Below are positions 36,480 to 44,795 of a stretch of 64,000 nt of DNA, piece by piece. The position numbers and the translations under genes are program-made. The notes beneath the pieces are model-generated. The model had not been told where the DNA came from. It did no database searches and saw nothing but the letters and a program-made list of their open reading frames with translations. Each line of letters begins with the position of its first letter. Position 1 is the first letter of the stretch. This stretch comes from Isoptericola sp. AK164 (lineage in GTDB: Bacteria; Actinomycetota; Actinomycetes; Actinomycetales; Cellulomonadaceae), in NCBI RefSeq assembly GCF_029643425.1, contig NZ_CP119106.1, forward strand, positions 1,240,001 through 1,304,000, read 5' to 3'.

Positions 36480-36550
36480 AGCGGGCGACGGGAATCGAAC
36501 CCGCGTAATCAGTTTGGAAGACTGAGGCTCTACCATTGAGCTACGCCCGC
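36480..36550 (-). tRNA. tRNA-Gly (anticodon TCC)
   Basis: 71 nt; acceptor GCGGGCG/CGCCCGC, D-arm GTAGCTCAATGGTAGAGC, anticodon loop CTTCCAA, T-arm GCGGGTTCGATTCCCGT, discriminator T as usual for Gly. CCA is not encoded. A TAGGCT -10-like box lies about 50 bp upstream (36601-36606 on the opposite strand). Confidence 0.96.
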
Positions 36551-36714
36551 ACCGGTCCGGCAGCGGCTCGATGACGAGCTGCCCCGCGGACGGCGGCGCC
36601 AGCCTAGCAAAGCCCCACCGGTGCCCGTGCACGGCACGCAGCCGTCCGGTGCACCGACGTCGCGCACTACACTTGCCCACCGGACCCGCCGTCCTCCGGG
36701 GCGGACGGGTACCC

Positions 36715-36790
<76 letters not shown>

Positions 36791-36795
36791 GTCGG

Positions 36796-36844
36796 GACGA
36801 CGGGCCGTCGACCTGCCGCCGTGCAGCGTCGGCGGCCCGTCGTC
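36796..36844 (+). terminator. Terminator of tRNA-Pro
   Basis: Arms GACGACGGGCCG and its perfect complement enclose a 25-nt loop that itself can fold (CCGCC/GGCGG). It starts 8 bp after the tRNA. Confidence 0.65.
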
Positions 36845-36986
36845 GTTCCGCGCGCCGGGTGTCCGGCGCGCTCGCGGGAGTGCCCTGTGCGAGGCTGGCC
36901 GCGACAGCGAGGAGCACGGTGTGACCGCAGCGGACGACGTCAGGCACCCGCGGGCCCCGCGCCGTCGGACGGTACCCACGCGTCGG

Positions 36987-38114
36987 TCAGCCGCCCGGGC
37001 GCGAGGGGCTCAGCGACGCGCGGACCAGCTCGCCCTTGGCCGCCCACGGCATCCGCGCGAACATCCCCCACATGGCGCCCGCCAGCCCGCCTGCGCCCGC
37101 GTCGCGGGAGAGGAGCGCCTGCCGACGGGGGGCCGGCAGGCGGCCGAAGCCCTCGAAGAGCTCCAGCGTGCCCGGCGTGCTCAGCCGCAGCAGCGCGCGC
37201 AGGCCGACCTCCCGGAGCCGCTCGGCGGCGTCCGTCGGATCGACCTCGTCCGGCCCGTCACCCTGCGCGAGAGCGTGCGCGAGGGCGTCGGCCCGGCGCA
37301 GGGAGTGCGCCACGGAGTAGCCGGTGATCCGGTGCCCGCCACGTCCCGCGGTGCCGACGGCCAGGACGCCCGGGGGCGGGGGAGCGTCGCGGCCGCGCAT
37401 GGGGATGCGCACGACCTCGCGGTCGAGAGGGTGGTCCACCGTGGCCGCGTCGACGCCGCGGGCCAGCAGGCGACGCCGGAGCCGCGCCCGCAGCTCGGCG
37501 ACGGGCAGCCCCGGCGCGGCGGCCAGGCACGTCTCCTCGAGCAGCATCCGCTCGCCGCCCACGGGGATCGCGTAGAGGAAGGTCGGGGTGGCGGTCGGTC
37601 GTTCCTGCTCCGACCAGTCGGTGCGCCAGTCCATCAGCAGGGACTCGGCGCCCTGGAGGGCCGGCGCGGCGGCCTCGGCCGGCACGACGATCCCGTAGGC
37701 GGTCTGCAGCGGCGCCGGGTCGTCGGCCCGCAAACCGCCGGGTCGCGCCCCGCGGGCGTCGACCACCACCCGGGCCTCGCGGCGGAGGGCGCCGACCTGC
37801 GCGTCGTCGAGGCGTCCGGTACGGACCTCGACGTCGTCCAGGGGCAGGGCGGCCTGCAGCGCGGCGTTGTCCAGGACCAGGTAGGCACGCTGCAGGGGGT
37901 GCACGCCGGTCGCCCGCAGCTCGGGGTTCTCGGCCCGTGCCCGCACGACGGAGGCGGGCAGGTCGCCCAGCTCGTCGGCCCAGAGACCGTAGGTCGGCGT
38001 CCACACCGCGTCGGGGCGCGGGTCGACCGCGACCACCGACAGTCCAGCGGCCACGCACCGCGCGGCGAGGGCACGCCCGGCCGGACCCAGCCCGACCACC
38101 GCGACGTCCGCCAT
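36987..38114 (-). CDS. crtY: Lycopene beta-cyclase, FAD-dependent
   Basis: This 375-residue CrtY-type cyclase closes beta-ionone rings on lycopene, giving beta-carotene. An N-terminal dinucleotide-binding fold is present (VAVVGLGPAGRALAARCVAAGLSVVAVDPRP), then WTPTYGLWADELGDLP. The catalytic-region motifs are FLYAIPVGGERMLLEETCLA and the FAD-closing GTAGRGGHRITGYSVAHSLRRADALAHAL. GGAGG precedes ATG 38114 by 5 nt. A GTG two codons earlier overlaps that site and was rejected. Proximity to crtU and crtT indicates that its beta-carotene feeds aromatic carotenoid synthesis. Confidence 0.92.
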   Translation of the reverse strand: MADVAVVGLGPAGRALAARCVAAGLSVVAVDPRPDAVWTPTYGLWADELGDLPASVVRARAENPELRATGVHPLQRAYLVLDNAALQAALPLDDVEVRTGRLDDAQVGALRREARVVVDARGARPGGLRADDPAPLQTAYGIVVPAEAAAPALQGAESLLMDWRTDWSEQERPTATPTFLYAIPVGGERMLLEETCLAAAPGLPVAELRARLRRRLLARGVDAATVDHPLDREVVRIPMRGRDAPPPPGVLAVGTAGRGGHRITGYSVAHSLRRADALAHALAQGDGPDEVDPTDAAERLREVGLRALLRLSTPGTLELFEGFGRLPAPRRQALLSRDAGAGGLAGAMWGMFARMPWAAKGELVRASLSPSRPGG

Positions 38115-38155
38115 GTCCACCTCCGGGCCACACCCTATGTCGACGGGAGACCGCC

Positions 38156-38566
38156 ATGCCCCACCCGCACCTGATCTGGCTGCGCAGCGCCGCGACCGTG
38201 CTCATCAGCTGCGTCATCGCGCAGGCCGGCTGGGCCTCGGCCTACCTCGGCGGAGAACCGGGGTACCTCGACCAGCACCGGGTGGGCGCCTGGGTCACCC
38301 TGGCGGTCGCCTGGCTGGCGGTCGTCGTCTACCTCGTGCTCCGGCGTTCCGCCGGTCGGGTCAACGTGGCGCTCGCCGTGGCGACGGCGGTGCTGGTGAC
38401 CGTGCAGTTCACCCTCGGTCGGCTCGGCGGGGACCTGCAGGCGCTGCACATCTTCACCGGCGTGCTGCTCGCGGTCCTCGTGACGGCCCTGACGTCGTGG
38501 ACCTACCGTCACCGGCTGCCGGAGGAGGCGGCGGGCAGCTCCAGCTCCAGCCCCCGCAGCGTGTAG
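38156..38566 (+). CDS. Four-helix membrane protein of unknown function
   Basis: A 136-residue protein with four hydrophobic segments: AATVLISCVIAQAGWASAYL, GAWVTLAVAWLAVVVYLVLRR, VNVALAVATAVLVTVQFTLG and LHIFTGVLLAVLVTALTSW. A short Ser-rich tail follows. The His in LQALHIFTG and the overall topology recall small heme-binding or DUF6220-like membrane proteins, but the assignment is weak. It lies between crtY and the P450 gene on the opposite strand. Its last 58 bp overlap the 3' end of the P450 gene. GGGAGA precedes the ATG. Confidence 0.7.
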   Translation: MPHPHLIWLRSAATVLISCVIAQAGWASAYLGGEPGYLDQHRVGAWVTLAVAWLAVVVYLVLRRSAGRVNVALAVATAVLVTVQFTLGRLGGDLQALHIFTGVLLAVLVTALTSWTYRHRLPEEAAGSSSSSPRSV

Positions 38567-39738
38567 CCCTCGATGAGGTCGTCCCAGCCCACCTCGGGCT
38601 CGGACACCAGGCGCGGCGAGCGTGCCAGGAGCCGGGTGAGCAGCACGTCGGTCTCCAGGATCGCCAGGGGCTGGCCGGGGCACTTGTGGGCGCCGTCGCC
38701 GAAGGTGAGGCCGGTGGCGTTGACGCCCCGCGGCAGGGACCGGCCGGGGCAGAGGTCCAGGCCGTCCTCGTCCAGCGCCCGGGGGTCGGCGTTGGCGGAC
38801 CGGACGCTCACGTCGACCAGGTCGCCGGCCTCGATCGTCCAGGCGCCGTCGCCGTCGGTGATGCTGATCGGCTCCTGCGCGCGTCGGTACAGGTGCCCGA
38901 CGACCGGCTCCAGCCGGATGATCTCGTGCAGGATCGCGAAGCGCTCCTCCTGGCCGGCGACGACGTAGCGCTCGCGCAGGGCGTCGTCGCGCAGCAGGTG
39001 CCAGGCGGCCATCGTGACGAACTCGCGCGTGGTCACCATGCCCGCCGTGCCGTACGTGACGCACTCGACCAGGATGTCGACGTCGGTGTAGCCCTCGTCG
39101 ACCAGGTGGCTGATGATGTCCTCGCGGCGCTCCGTGCGACGCGCCCGGATCGCCGGGCGCACGTCCGCGAGGTAGAAGCGCGCGACCGGCAGGAGACCGT
39201 TGACGGCCGCCCGCATCCACTGGCGTCGCGTGCGGCCCAGGTCGCGGCGGGTGATGTCGAAGGGCGGCTGGCGGAAGAAGCTCACCAGCCGGCGCGACAT
39301 CCGCGGCACGGACGACTCGGTCAGCCCGACCGCCTCCGCGGTGACCTCGACGGTGTAGTGCAGCGCGAGCTCGTCGAGCACCAGTCGGCCGCCGGGCGGG
39401 GTCCCGCCGAGCAGCCGGTCGGCGCACTCCTCCATCTGCGCGGTGTAGCGCTCGGCCACGACCACGGGCGCGAAGAAGCGGGCGACCTTGCGGCGCTGCT
39501 CGTCGTGCTGCGGACCGTCGGAGATGAGGATCGGGTGGTGCTTGAGCCGCTGGGGGATGGCCTCGGCGGTGAAGCCGGCCTGCGTCGTGGCGTGGCGCGC
39601 ACGCAGCACCTGCCGCGCCGCCTCCAGCGACCGGATGCGCCACACGGTGCTGACCCCGCGGCCGCCGTCGGCCCCCTGCCGCTCGACGCGAGGCGTGCTC
39701 GGCTCGCCCGGGCGCACCGCCCGCCGTCGGCCCGTCAT
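38509..39738 (-). CDS. Cytochrome P450 in carotenoid cluster
   Basis: This 409-residue soluble P450 has the heme-thiolate motif FGDGAHKCPGQPLAI (Cys at about 350), K-helix EIIRLEP, and an I-helix with TAGMVTTRE. The start overlaps the stop of crtU (ATGA), so it is the third gene of crtT-crtU-P450. Because crtU makes aromatic end rings, this enzyme probably hydroxylates them, yielding phenolic carotenoids like the 3,3'-dihydroxyisorenieratene of Brevibacterium. That role is inferred from context. Redox partners are not encoded nearby. Confidence 0.9.
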   Translation of the reverse strand: MTGRRRAVRPGEPSTPRVERQGADGGRGVSTVWRIRSLEAARQVLRARHATTQAGFTAEAIPQRLKHHPILISDGPQHDEQRRKVARFFAPVVVAERYTAQMEECADRLLGGTPPGGRLVLDELALHYTVEVTAEAVGLTESSVPRMSRRLVSFFRQPPFDITRRDLGRTRRQWMRAAVNGLLPVARFYLADVRPAIRARRTERREDIISHLVDEGYTDVDILVECVTYGTAGMVTTREFVTMAAWHLLRDDALRERYVVAGQEERFAILHEIIRLEPVVGHLYRRAQEPISITDGDGAWTIEAGDLVDVSVRSANADPRALDEDGLDLCPGRSLPRGVNATGLTFGDGAHKCPGQPLAILETDVLLTRLLARSPRLVSEPEVGWDDLIEGYTLRGLELELPAASSGSR

Positions 39739-41384
39739 CGCCGCCCGACGGGCAGGCGGTCCCGCACGGTCCGCGCGGTCCGGGCCACGGCTGCTCCCGC
39801 CGCCGACAGGTCCGGCCGACGCCGGAGCACACCCTGCAGCGGGACGGTCCAGACGTCCTCGCCCCGCACGTCCCAGCCCTGCAGCAGGTGGTTGGCGGCG
39901 AGCACGCCGGTCACCGCGGCGCGCTCCATGAGGGCGATCGGCCAGTCGACCCGGAGCCCGTCGCCCGCCAGGGCCAGGCCCGGGTACGGGGTGTCGACGG
40001 TGAGCCGGTCGCGCCACGGGCCGGTGCCGACCAGCCCGCAGTCGTCCTCGACGAGGAGCTCGGAGTGGACCGCCTGCAGCCCGCGGGTCTCGGGGTAGAC
40101 CTCGTGCAGGGCGTCCAGCAGCCGTGTGCGCAGACGCGAGGTGTCGAGCCCGCGCGGCCCGTCGCCGGCCAGGTCGGGGTCCCGCTCGGGGTCGACGGCG
40201 TAGCCGTGCAGTTCCACGACGGAGCCGCCGTGCGCGAGCGCCCAGTCGGCCGCTCCCTGCTCGAACCGTTCCAGGACGGTGACGTTGTCGAGCAGGTCGT
40301 AGCCGGACGTGCCCAGGAACGCCTCCCGCTCCGGGGCGACCGGGCCGTCGAGCCACAGCCGCAGCACGGCGAAGGGCGGGGCGTTGCGCCCGGCGGCGAC
40401 CCGCCGGTGCCACTGCTGCCGCTCCGCGGGGTCGAGACCGTCGTCCGCCTGGTCGGCGAGCGGCGCGAGCAGGCCGCGTGCCGCCCGGGGGTCGGTGGCC
40501 ACCACGACGGCGTCCGCGGTGAGGTCCCCGGACGAGGTGCCCACGTGCCAGGTCCCGTCCGCGGCCCGGGTGAGCGACTCGGCCCGCGTACCGGTGCGCA
40601 CGTCGACGCCCAGCCCGCCCAGGTAGCGGCCCAGCGGGGCCCACAGCGCGGTGTCGTAGTCGTCGTCGGGGACGTCGAAGAGCAGGCCCTCCGAGGACCC
40701 GGCGAAGTAGGTGTGGAACATGCCGACCAGCTCGCCGGCCCCGAAGTCGGTGGGGTGGGCGAAGAAGGACCGGGCGAACACCTCCAGGGCGAGGTGCCGC
40801 GCGCCCTCGGGGAAGCGCAGGCGGTCGAGGAAGTCCTGGGCGGACTCGCCGTCGTAGCGCTCGTGGCTCGCGGGGTAGGAGACCGAGACGAGCTCGACGG
40901 CGCTCGGCAGGTGCACCTTGGTCAGCGCGGTGATCGGGAAGGTGGGGCTGCGCACGACGAACGCCGCGAGGTTGACCGGCGGGGTCAGCGGCAGCGCCGC
41001 GAAGCTGTCGGTGAGGCCGTCGCCGCGACGCAGGGGGTAGTCGGGGACGGGCACCAGGTGGGCCAGCGTCGGGTCGGCGCGGCGCAGCAGCGCCCGCAGC
41101 GTGTAGTACTGCCGGAAGAAGGCGTGGAAGCCGCGGCTCATGGTGCGGCCGTCCTCGTCGGCGCCGTCGACCGGCCACGCGCGGACCCGGCCGCCGAGCT
41201 GGTCGCAGGCCTCGAGCACCGTCACCCGTACGCCCCGCTCGGCCAGGATCGCCGCCGCGGCCAGGCCGGCGATGCCGCCGCCGACGACGACCACGTGCTG
41301 GTCGTCGCTGACGCGCTCGGCGCCGGGCGCTGCCGGGTGGAGGACGGCGGCGACGTCGCGGCCGGGCGGGACGGGTCGGCTCAT
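39735..41384 (-). CDS. crtU: CrtU-type carotene desaturase/methyl-migrating enzyme (isorenieratene synthase)
   Basis: This 549-residue flavin amine-oxidase-like protein converts beta-ionone rings of beta-carotene to aromatic phi rings by desaturation and methyl shift. It has the N-terminal FAD fold VVVVGGGIAGLAAAAILAERGVRVTVLEACDQLGGRV and the CrtU-typical GFHAFFRQYYTLRALLRRADP, SPTFPITALTKVHL and a C-terminal TPYPGLALAGDGLRVDWPIALMERAAVTG. The GFHAFFRQYY signature separates it from CrtI desaturases. There is no Rieske domain. It overlaps crtT upstream and the P450 downstream, so the three are probably cotranslated. Confidence 0.9.
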   Translation of the reverse strand: MSRPVPPGRDVAAVLHPAAPGAERVSDDQHVVVVGGGIAGLAAAAILAERGVRVTVLEACDQLGGRVRAWPVDGADEDGRTMSRGFHAFFRQYYTLRALLRRADPTLAHLVPVPDYPLRRGDGLTDSFAALPLTPPVNLAAFVVRSPTFPITALTKVHLPSAVELVSVSYPASHERYDGESAQDFLDRLRFPEGARHLALEVFARSFFAHPTDFGAGELVGMFHTYFAGSSEGLLFDVPDDDYDTALWAPLGRYLGGLGVDVRTGTRAESLTRAADGTWHVGTSSGDLTADAVVVATDPRAARGLLAPLADQADDGLDPAERQQWHRRVAAGRNAPPFAVLRLWLDGPVAPEREAFLGTSGYDLLDNVTVLERFEQGAADWALAHGGSVVELHGYAVDPERDPDLAGDGPRGLDTSRLRTRLLDALHEVYPETRGLQAVHSELLVEDDCGLVGTGPWRDRLTVDTPYPGLALAGDGLRVDWPIALMERAAVTGVLAANHLLQGWDVRGEDVWTVPLQGVLRRRPDLSAAGAAVARTARTVRDRLPVGRR

Positions 41385-42166
41385 GCGGGGTCCTTCTCGG
41401 GTCGGCGGGCCAGGACGGTGTGCAGGATGCCCCGCTGCCAGCCCGTGCCGGTGTGCCAGCGGATGTCGGTGAGCCCGGCCCGCTCGAGGCGTGCCTGGAG
41501 CTGGGCGGTGCTGTCGTTGTCGACGACGCTGCGCCACAGGTAGCGGTAGATCGCCGGGTTGCCGCGCACGAGGAAGGACAGGGGCATGACGACGCCCCAG
41601 CAGACGACGGTCCAGACGGCCGAGGCGACCCGGTCGTGCTTGACGTGGTAGTCCTGCAGCGCCACCCAGCCGCCGGGCTGCACCTGGTCGTGGATGGCGG
41701 TGACGACGTCGTCGCGCTGCTCCTCGGGGACGTTGCGCAGCAGGTAGGCGGCGAAGGCCCCGTCGGCGTCCCGCCCCACGTGGTCGCGCGCCACCTCGGG
41801 CAGGGACTGGGCGAAGGCCTGCACGAACCGGACGCCGTCCGGCCAGGTCTTGGCCCGGGCGCGGCTCAGCATCCCGGCGGAGGCGTCCAGCCCGACGACG
41901 CGGGTCCTGTCGCCGGCCGCGTCGACCAGGGCCCGCGTGGACAGCCCGGAGCCGCACCCCAGGTCCCACAGCACGAACGGCTCGTCGTCGGAGCGGCGCG
42001 GCAGCAGGGAGACCAGCGCGCGTGCCGCTGTGCTCAAGGCCTGGTGGTAGCCCGGGTTGAGCCGGGTCAGCAGGTCGTAGCGGTCCGCGGCGCGGTCGAA
42101 CTCGTCGGAGAGCTGCGCTCCCCGCGTCTCGACAGGACCCACGACGGCGGGGCGTTTGCGTAGCAC
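41381..42166 (-). CDS. crtT: SAM-dependent methyltransferase, CrtT-like
   Basis: This 261-residue class I methyltransferase has motif I LWDLGCGSGLSTRALVDAAG, the acidic motif VVGLDASAGMLSRARAK, and VQPGGWVALQDY in the motif III region. A hydrophobic patch (AVWTVVCWGVVMPLSFLV) may attach it to membranes. In Streptomyces aromatic-carotenoid clusters a similar methyltransferase-like gene (crtT) adjoins crtU and crtY, and its exact role is uncertain. GTG start at 42166. It is the first gene of crtT-crtU-P450. Confidence 0.82.
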   Translation of the reverse strand: MLRKRPAVVGPVETRGAQLSDEFDRAADRYDLLTRLNPGYHQALSTAARALVSLLPRRSDDEPFVLWDLGCGSGLSTRALVDAAGDRTRVVGLDASAGMLSRARAKTWPDGVRFVQAFAQSLPEVARDHVGRDADGAFAAYLLRNVPEEQRDDVVTAIHDQVQPGGWVALQDYHVKHDRVASAVWTVVCWGVVMPLSFLVRGNPAIYRYLWRSVVDNDSTAQLQARLERAGLTDIRWHTGTGWQRGILHTVLARRPEKDPA

Positions 42167-42243
42167 GTGCTCACCCTACGATGCCGGTGTGACGTTCTTC
42201 TCGGTGCCACCCGGGGCTGGTGCCGAAGACGTCGGCGATCCGG

Positions 42244-42597
42244 TCAGACGACGAGGACGAGCACCAGGCCGCCGAGGGCGAGCAGGCTCGTGCCGGCGCA
42301 CATCGCCACGATCCGGCGGCCGTGCCGCAGCCGGGGGACCTCTCGACGCAGGTGGACGTCCGTGTGCCGGGCGTGGCTGCGGGCGAACCACCAGCCGGGC
42401 GCGGTGAGGAGCAGCGCGACGGCGGCCGCCAGCAGCAGGGCACGGGCGCTCCGGGCCGCGGGCAGCACCTGGACGGCCACCAGGCAGGCCGCCGTGAACG
42501 ACAGCAGCGTGCGCCGCCAGGCCAGCGCGGTGCGCTCGGCCCACAGCCCGGGGGCGCCCGCGTCGGTCGGTCCGTGACCGGAGGGCGGGCCGGTCAT
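42244..42597 (-). CDS. DUF202 membrane protein (short paralogue)
   Basis: This 117-residue protein carries the DUF202 signature LWAERTALAWRRTLLSFTAACLVAVQVLP. Three hydrophobic segments cover the rest, separated by a positively charged loop (FARSHARHTDVHLRREVPRLRHGRR). Its start overlaps the stop of a second DUF202 gene upstream, a common tandem arrangement. Function is unknown. Confidence 0.85.
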   Translation of the reverse strand: MTGPPSGHGPTDAGAPGLWAERTALAWRRTLLSFTAACLVAVQVLPAARSARALLLAAAVALLLTAPGWWFARSHARHTDVHLRREVPRLRHGRRIVAMCAGTSLLALGGLVLVLVV

Positions 42598-42989
42598 CGC
42601 AGCAGCAGCGCCAGCAGCAGCAGCACCCCGACGGTCGTCATCGTCGCCACGAGCACGAACCCCGTGATCGCACCCGGCAGCGCGGCGTCCTCCCGCATCG
42701 CCCGCTCGGTGCGGGCCCACTCGACGGCCGCCACGACGGGGACGGTCGCCCCGGCCAGCAGCAGGACCACCGCCGAGGCGAGCCGCAGGTGGGGTTCCAT
42801 CGGCAGGTCGAGCGCCTCCAGGGCCGTCCCGCCGGCGATCAGGCCCAGGGAGGTGCGGATCCAGGCCAGGACGGTCCGCTCGTTGGCCAGCGAGAAGCGC
42901 GGGTCGGGCTCGCGGCCCCGGGAGTAGACCCAGCGCGGGAAGCGTTCGGGGCGCGGTCGCGGCTCGCTGGTCGTGTCCCCGGGCGGCAT
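42594..42989 (-). CDS. YidH-like DUF202 membrane protein
   Basis: This 131-residue protein has the DUF202 motif RFSLANERTVLAWIRTSLGLIAGGTALEAL, preceded by the YidH-type RWVYSRGREPDPRF segment and followed by two more transmembrane helices. GAAGGGAACC precedes ATG 42989, the better of two in-frame starts (the other is at 43034). It overlaps the shorter DUF202 gene by ATGA, so the two are probably a membrane complex. The biochemical role is unknown. Confidence 0.87.
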   Translation of the reverse strand: MPPGDTTSEPRPRPERFPRWVYSRGREPDPRFSLANERTVLAWIRTSLGLIAGGTALEALDLPMEPHLRLASAVVLLLAGATVPVVAAVEWARTERAMREDAALPGAITGFVLVATMTTVGVLLLLALLLR

Positions 42990-43143
42990 GCGGTTCCCTT
43001 CGCGGTCGCGGTCCGACGGCCTCTCGTCGATCATCCTGGCACCGACGCCGGGAGGCGGCGCGACGAGCGGGCGCGGCTCGGCGCGCGGCCCGCGCACGGC
43101 GCACCTAGGTTGGACCCGCCGTCGCCCCGCCCGAAGGAACCGG

Positions 43144-44184
43144 ATGACCTCCTCCGTCGACCCGTCGCCCGCCGAGACCACCGCCCCGTCGGCCGACCCG
43201 CGCGTCGCGCGACCGCCCGAGCCCGGCGGCGAGAGCGCCACGACGGTGGTCGTCGCCTTCGTCGCCAACGGGCTCGTCGCCGTCGCCAAGTCGGCGGCCG
43301 CCCTGCTCACCGGGTCGGCGTCGATGCTGGCCGAGGCCGTGCACTCGTGGGCCGACACGGGCAACGAGGTGTTCCTGCTCGTGGCGTCGAAGCGGTCGCG
43401 CCGGCCCGCCGACCGCGGGCACCCGGTCGGGTACGGGCGCGAGGCGTACGTCTGGTCGATGTTCGCCGCCATCGGCCTCTTCGCCGTCGGGGCGGGCGTC
43501 TCGATCACGCACGGTGTCCAGGAGCTCCTCGACCCGGAGCCGGCCGAGGACCTCGGCATCGCCTACGCCGTGCTCGCCCTGGCCTTCGTCCTCGAGGGGG
43601 TGTCGTTCCTCCAGGCCGTGCGCCAGGTCCGGTCCGAGGCCCGCCGGACGCGTCAGGACCCGTTCGAGCACGTGCTGCAGACCTCCGACCCGACGCTGCG
43701 CGCGGTCGTCGCCGAGGACGCGGCGGCGCTGGTCGGCCTGGTCATCGCGTTCGCGGGCGTGCTGGCCCACCAGCTCACGGGGTCGGCGGTGCCGGACGCG
43801 ATCGGGTCGATCGCCATCGGCGTGCTGCTGGCCGTCGTCTCGCTCGTGCTCGTGGACCGCAACCGGCGCTTCCTGGTGGGCGAGGAGGTGCGTCCCGCCG
43901 TCCGGGACGCGGTCCTGGCCCGGCTGCTGGCGCTGCCGACGGTGGACCGGGTGACCTACCTGCGGATCGAGTACGTGGGTCCCCGGCGGCTGTACCTGGT
44001 GGCCAGCGTCGACCTGGCGGGGGAGGAGCGCGAGACCGCCGTCGCGCGACGGCTGGACGAGCTCGAGCGTGCCGCGACCGGTCACCCCCGCGTCGCGGGA
44101 GCCGTGTTCACGGTGTCCACGCCGGAGGAGTCGTCCCTGGTCCCGGCGGTGGACGACCGGAACGACCTGTCCGCCGACCGGTAG
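43144..44184 (+). CDS. Cation diffusion facilitator family transporter
   Basis: This 346-residue divalent-metal exporter has about six transmembrane helices. The first metal site is in MLAEAVHSWADTGNEVFLLV (HxxxD), and the second in VVAEDAAALVGLVIAFAG, where the usual His is Glu. A cytoplasmic C-terminal domain follows (VRDAVLARLLALPTVDRVTYLRIEYVGPRRLYLVASVDLAG). The HSWADTGNE pattern places it with the ZnT9-like branch. The metal is unclear; Zn, Mn, Co or Fe are possible. GAAGGAACC precedes the ATG. Confidence 0.92.
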   Translation: MTSSVDPSPAETTAPSADPRVARPPEPGGESATTVVVAFVANGLVAVAKSAAALLTGSASMLAEAVHSWADTGNEVFLLVASKRSRRPADRGHPVGYGREAYVWSMFAAIGLFAVGAGVSITHGVQELLDPEPAEDLGIAYAVLALAFVLEGVSFLQAVRQVRSEARRTRQDPFEHVLQTSDPTLRAVVAEDAAALVGLVIAFAGVLAHQLTGSAVPDAIGSIAIGVLLAVVSLVLVDRNRRFLVGEEVRPAVRDAVLARLLALPTVDRVTYLRIEYVGPRRLYLVASVDLAGEERETAVARRLDELERAATGHPRVAGAVFTVSTPEESSLVPAVDDRNDLSADR

Positions 44185-44194
44185 GCTCGAGAGC

Positions 44195-44725
44195 GTGACG
44201 GACTCGAACGACCCCTACGCCGCCCCGGGCGGCGAGCACCCGCAGCAGCACCCGACGCAGCCGGTGCCGCCGGCCTCGTCGGCCACGCCGCCGACCCCGC
44301 CGTCCGCGCCGGGCGACCCGTACGGACCGGCGGCCCCGCCGGCGGGCTACGCCGCCGGTCCGCCGCCGTCCTCGGTGCCGCAGGGCTCGGGTGCCGCGTA
44401 TCCGTCGTCCGCCGGAGCCTGGCCGGCCGCGCCGCAGCCGGGTCCGCCGTACGGCGCCTGGCCGTACCCGGTGCGGCGGACCAACGGCCTGGCGGTGGCC
44501 TCGCTGGTGCTGGGCATCCTCTGGCTCTACTGGGTCGGGAGCGTCCTGGCCCTGATCTTCGGGTACGTGGCGCTGAGCCAGATCAAGAAGGCCCCGGCCT
44601 CCGCCCCGCAGGACGGTCGTGGGCTGGCGATCGCCGGGGTCGTGCTCGGGTGGGTCGGGGCGGCGACGCTCGCGCTGATGATCTTCTTCCTCGCCGTGGT
44701 GTCTTCGGCGCCCGTCGGCTACTGA
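44195..44725 (+). CDS. DUF4190 membrane protein with proline-rich N-terminus
   Basis: In this 176-residue protein the first 95 residues are Pro/Gly/Ala-rich and disordered. The DUF4190 module follows: NGLAVASLVLGILWLYWVGSVLALIFGYVALSQIKK, then GRGLAIAGVVLGWVGAATLALMIFFLAVV, forming two transmembrane hairpins. Proteins of this kind are common in actinobacteria and of unknown function. GTG start at 44195, 10 bp after the CDF transporter stop, suggesting one transcript. Confidence 0.88.
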   Translation: MTDSNDPYAAPGGEHPQQHPTQPVPPASSATPPTPPSAPGDPYGPAAPPAGYAAGPPPSSVPQGSGAAYPSSAGAWPAAPQPGPPYGAWPYPVRRTNGLAVASLVLGILWLYWVGSVLALIFGYVALSQIKKAPASAPQDGRGLAIAGVVLGWVGAATLALMIFFLAVVSSAPVGY

Positions 44726-44795
44726 GCGCCCACCGGACCCGGCGAGAAGGACCTGCGCGCTGCAGCACGGCTTGCCGGGCTGGCAAACTCGTCCC

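Noticed and set aside
36987-42166. CrtI-type phytoene desaturase for the gene at 39735-41384
   Set aside because: The GFHAFFRQYY and SPTF motifs and the neighbouring crtT/crtY fit CrtU better than CrtI.
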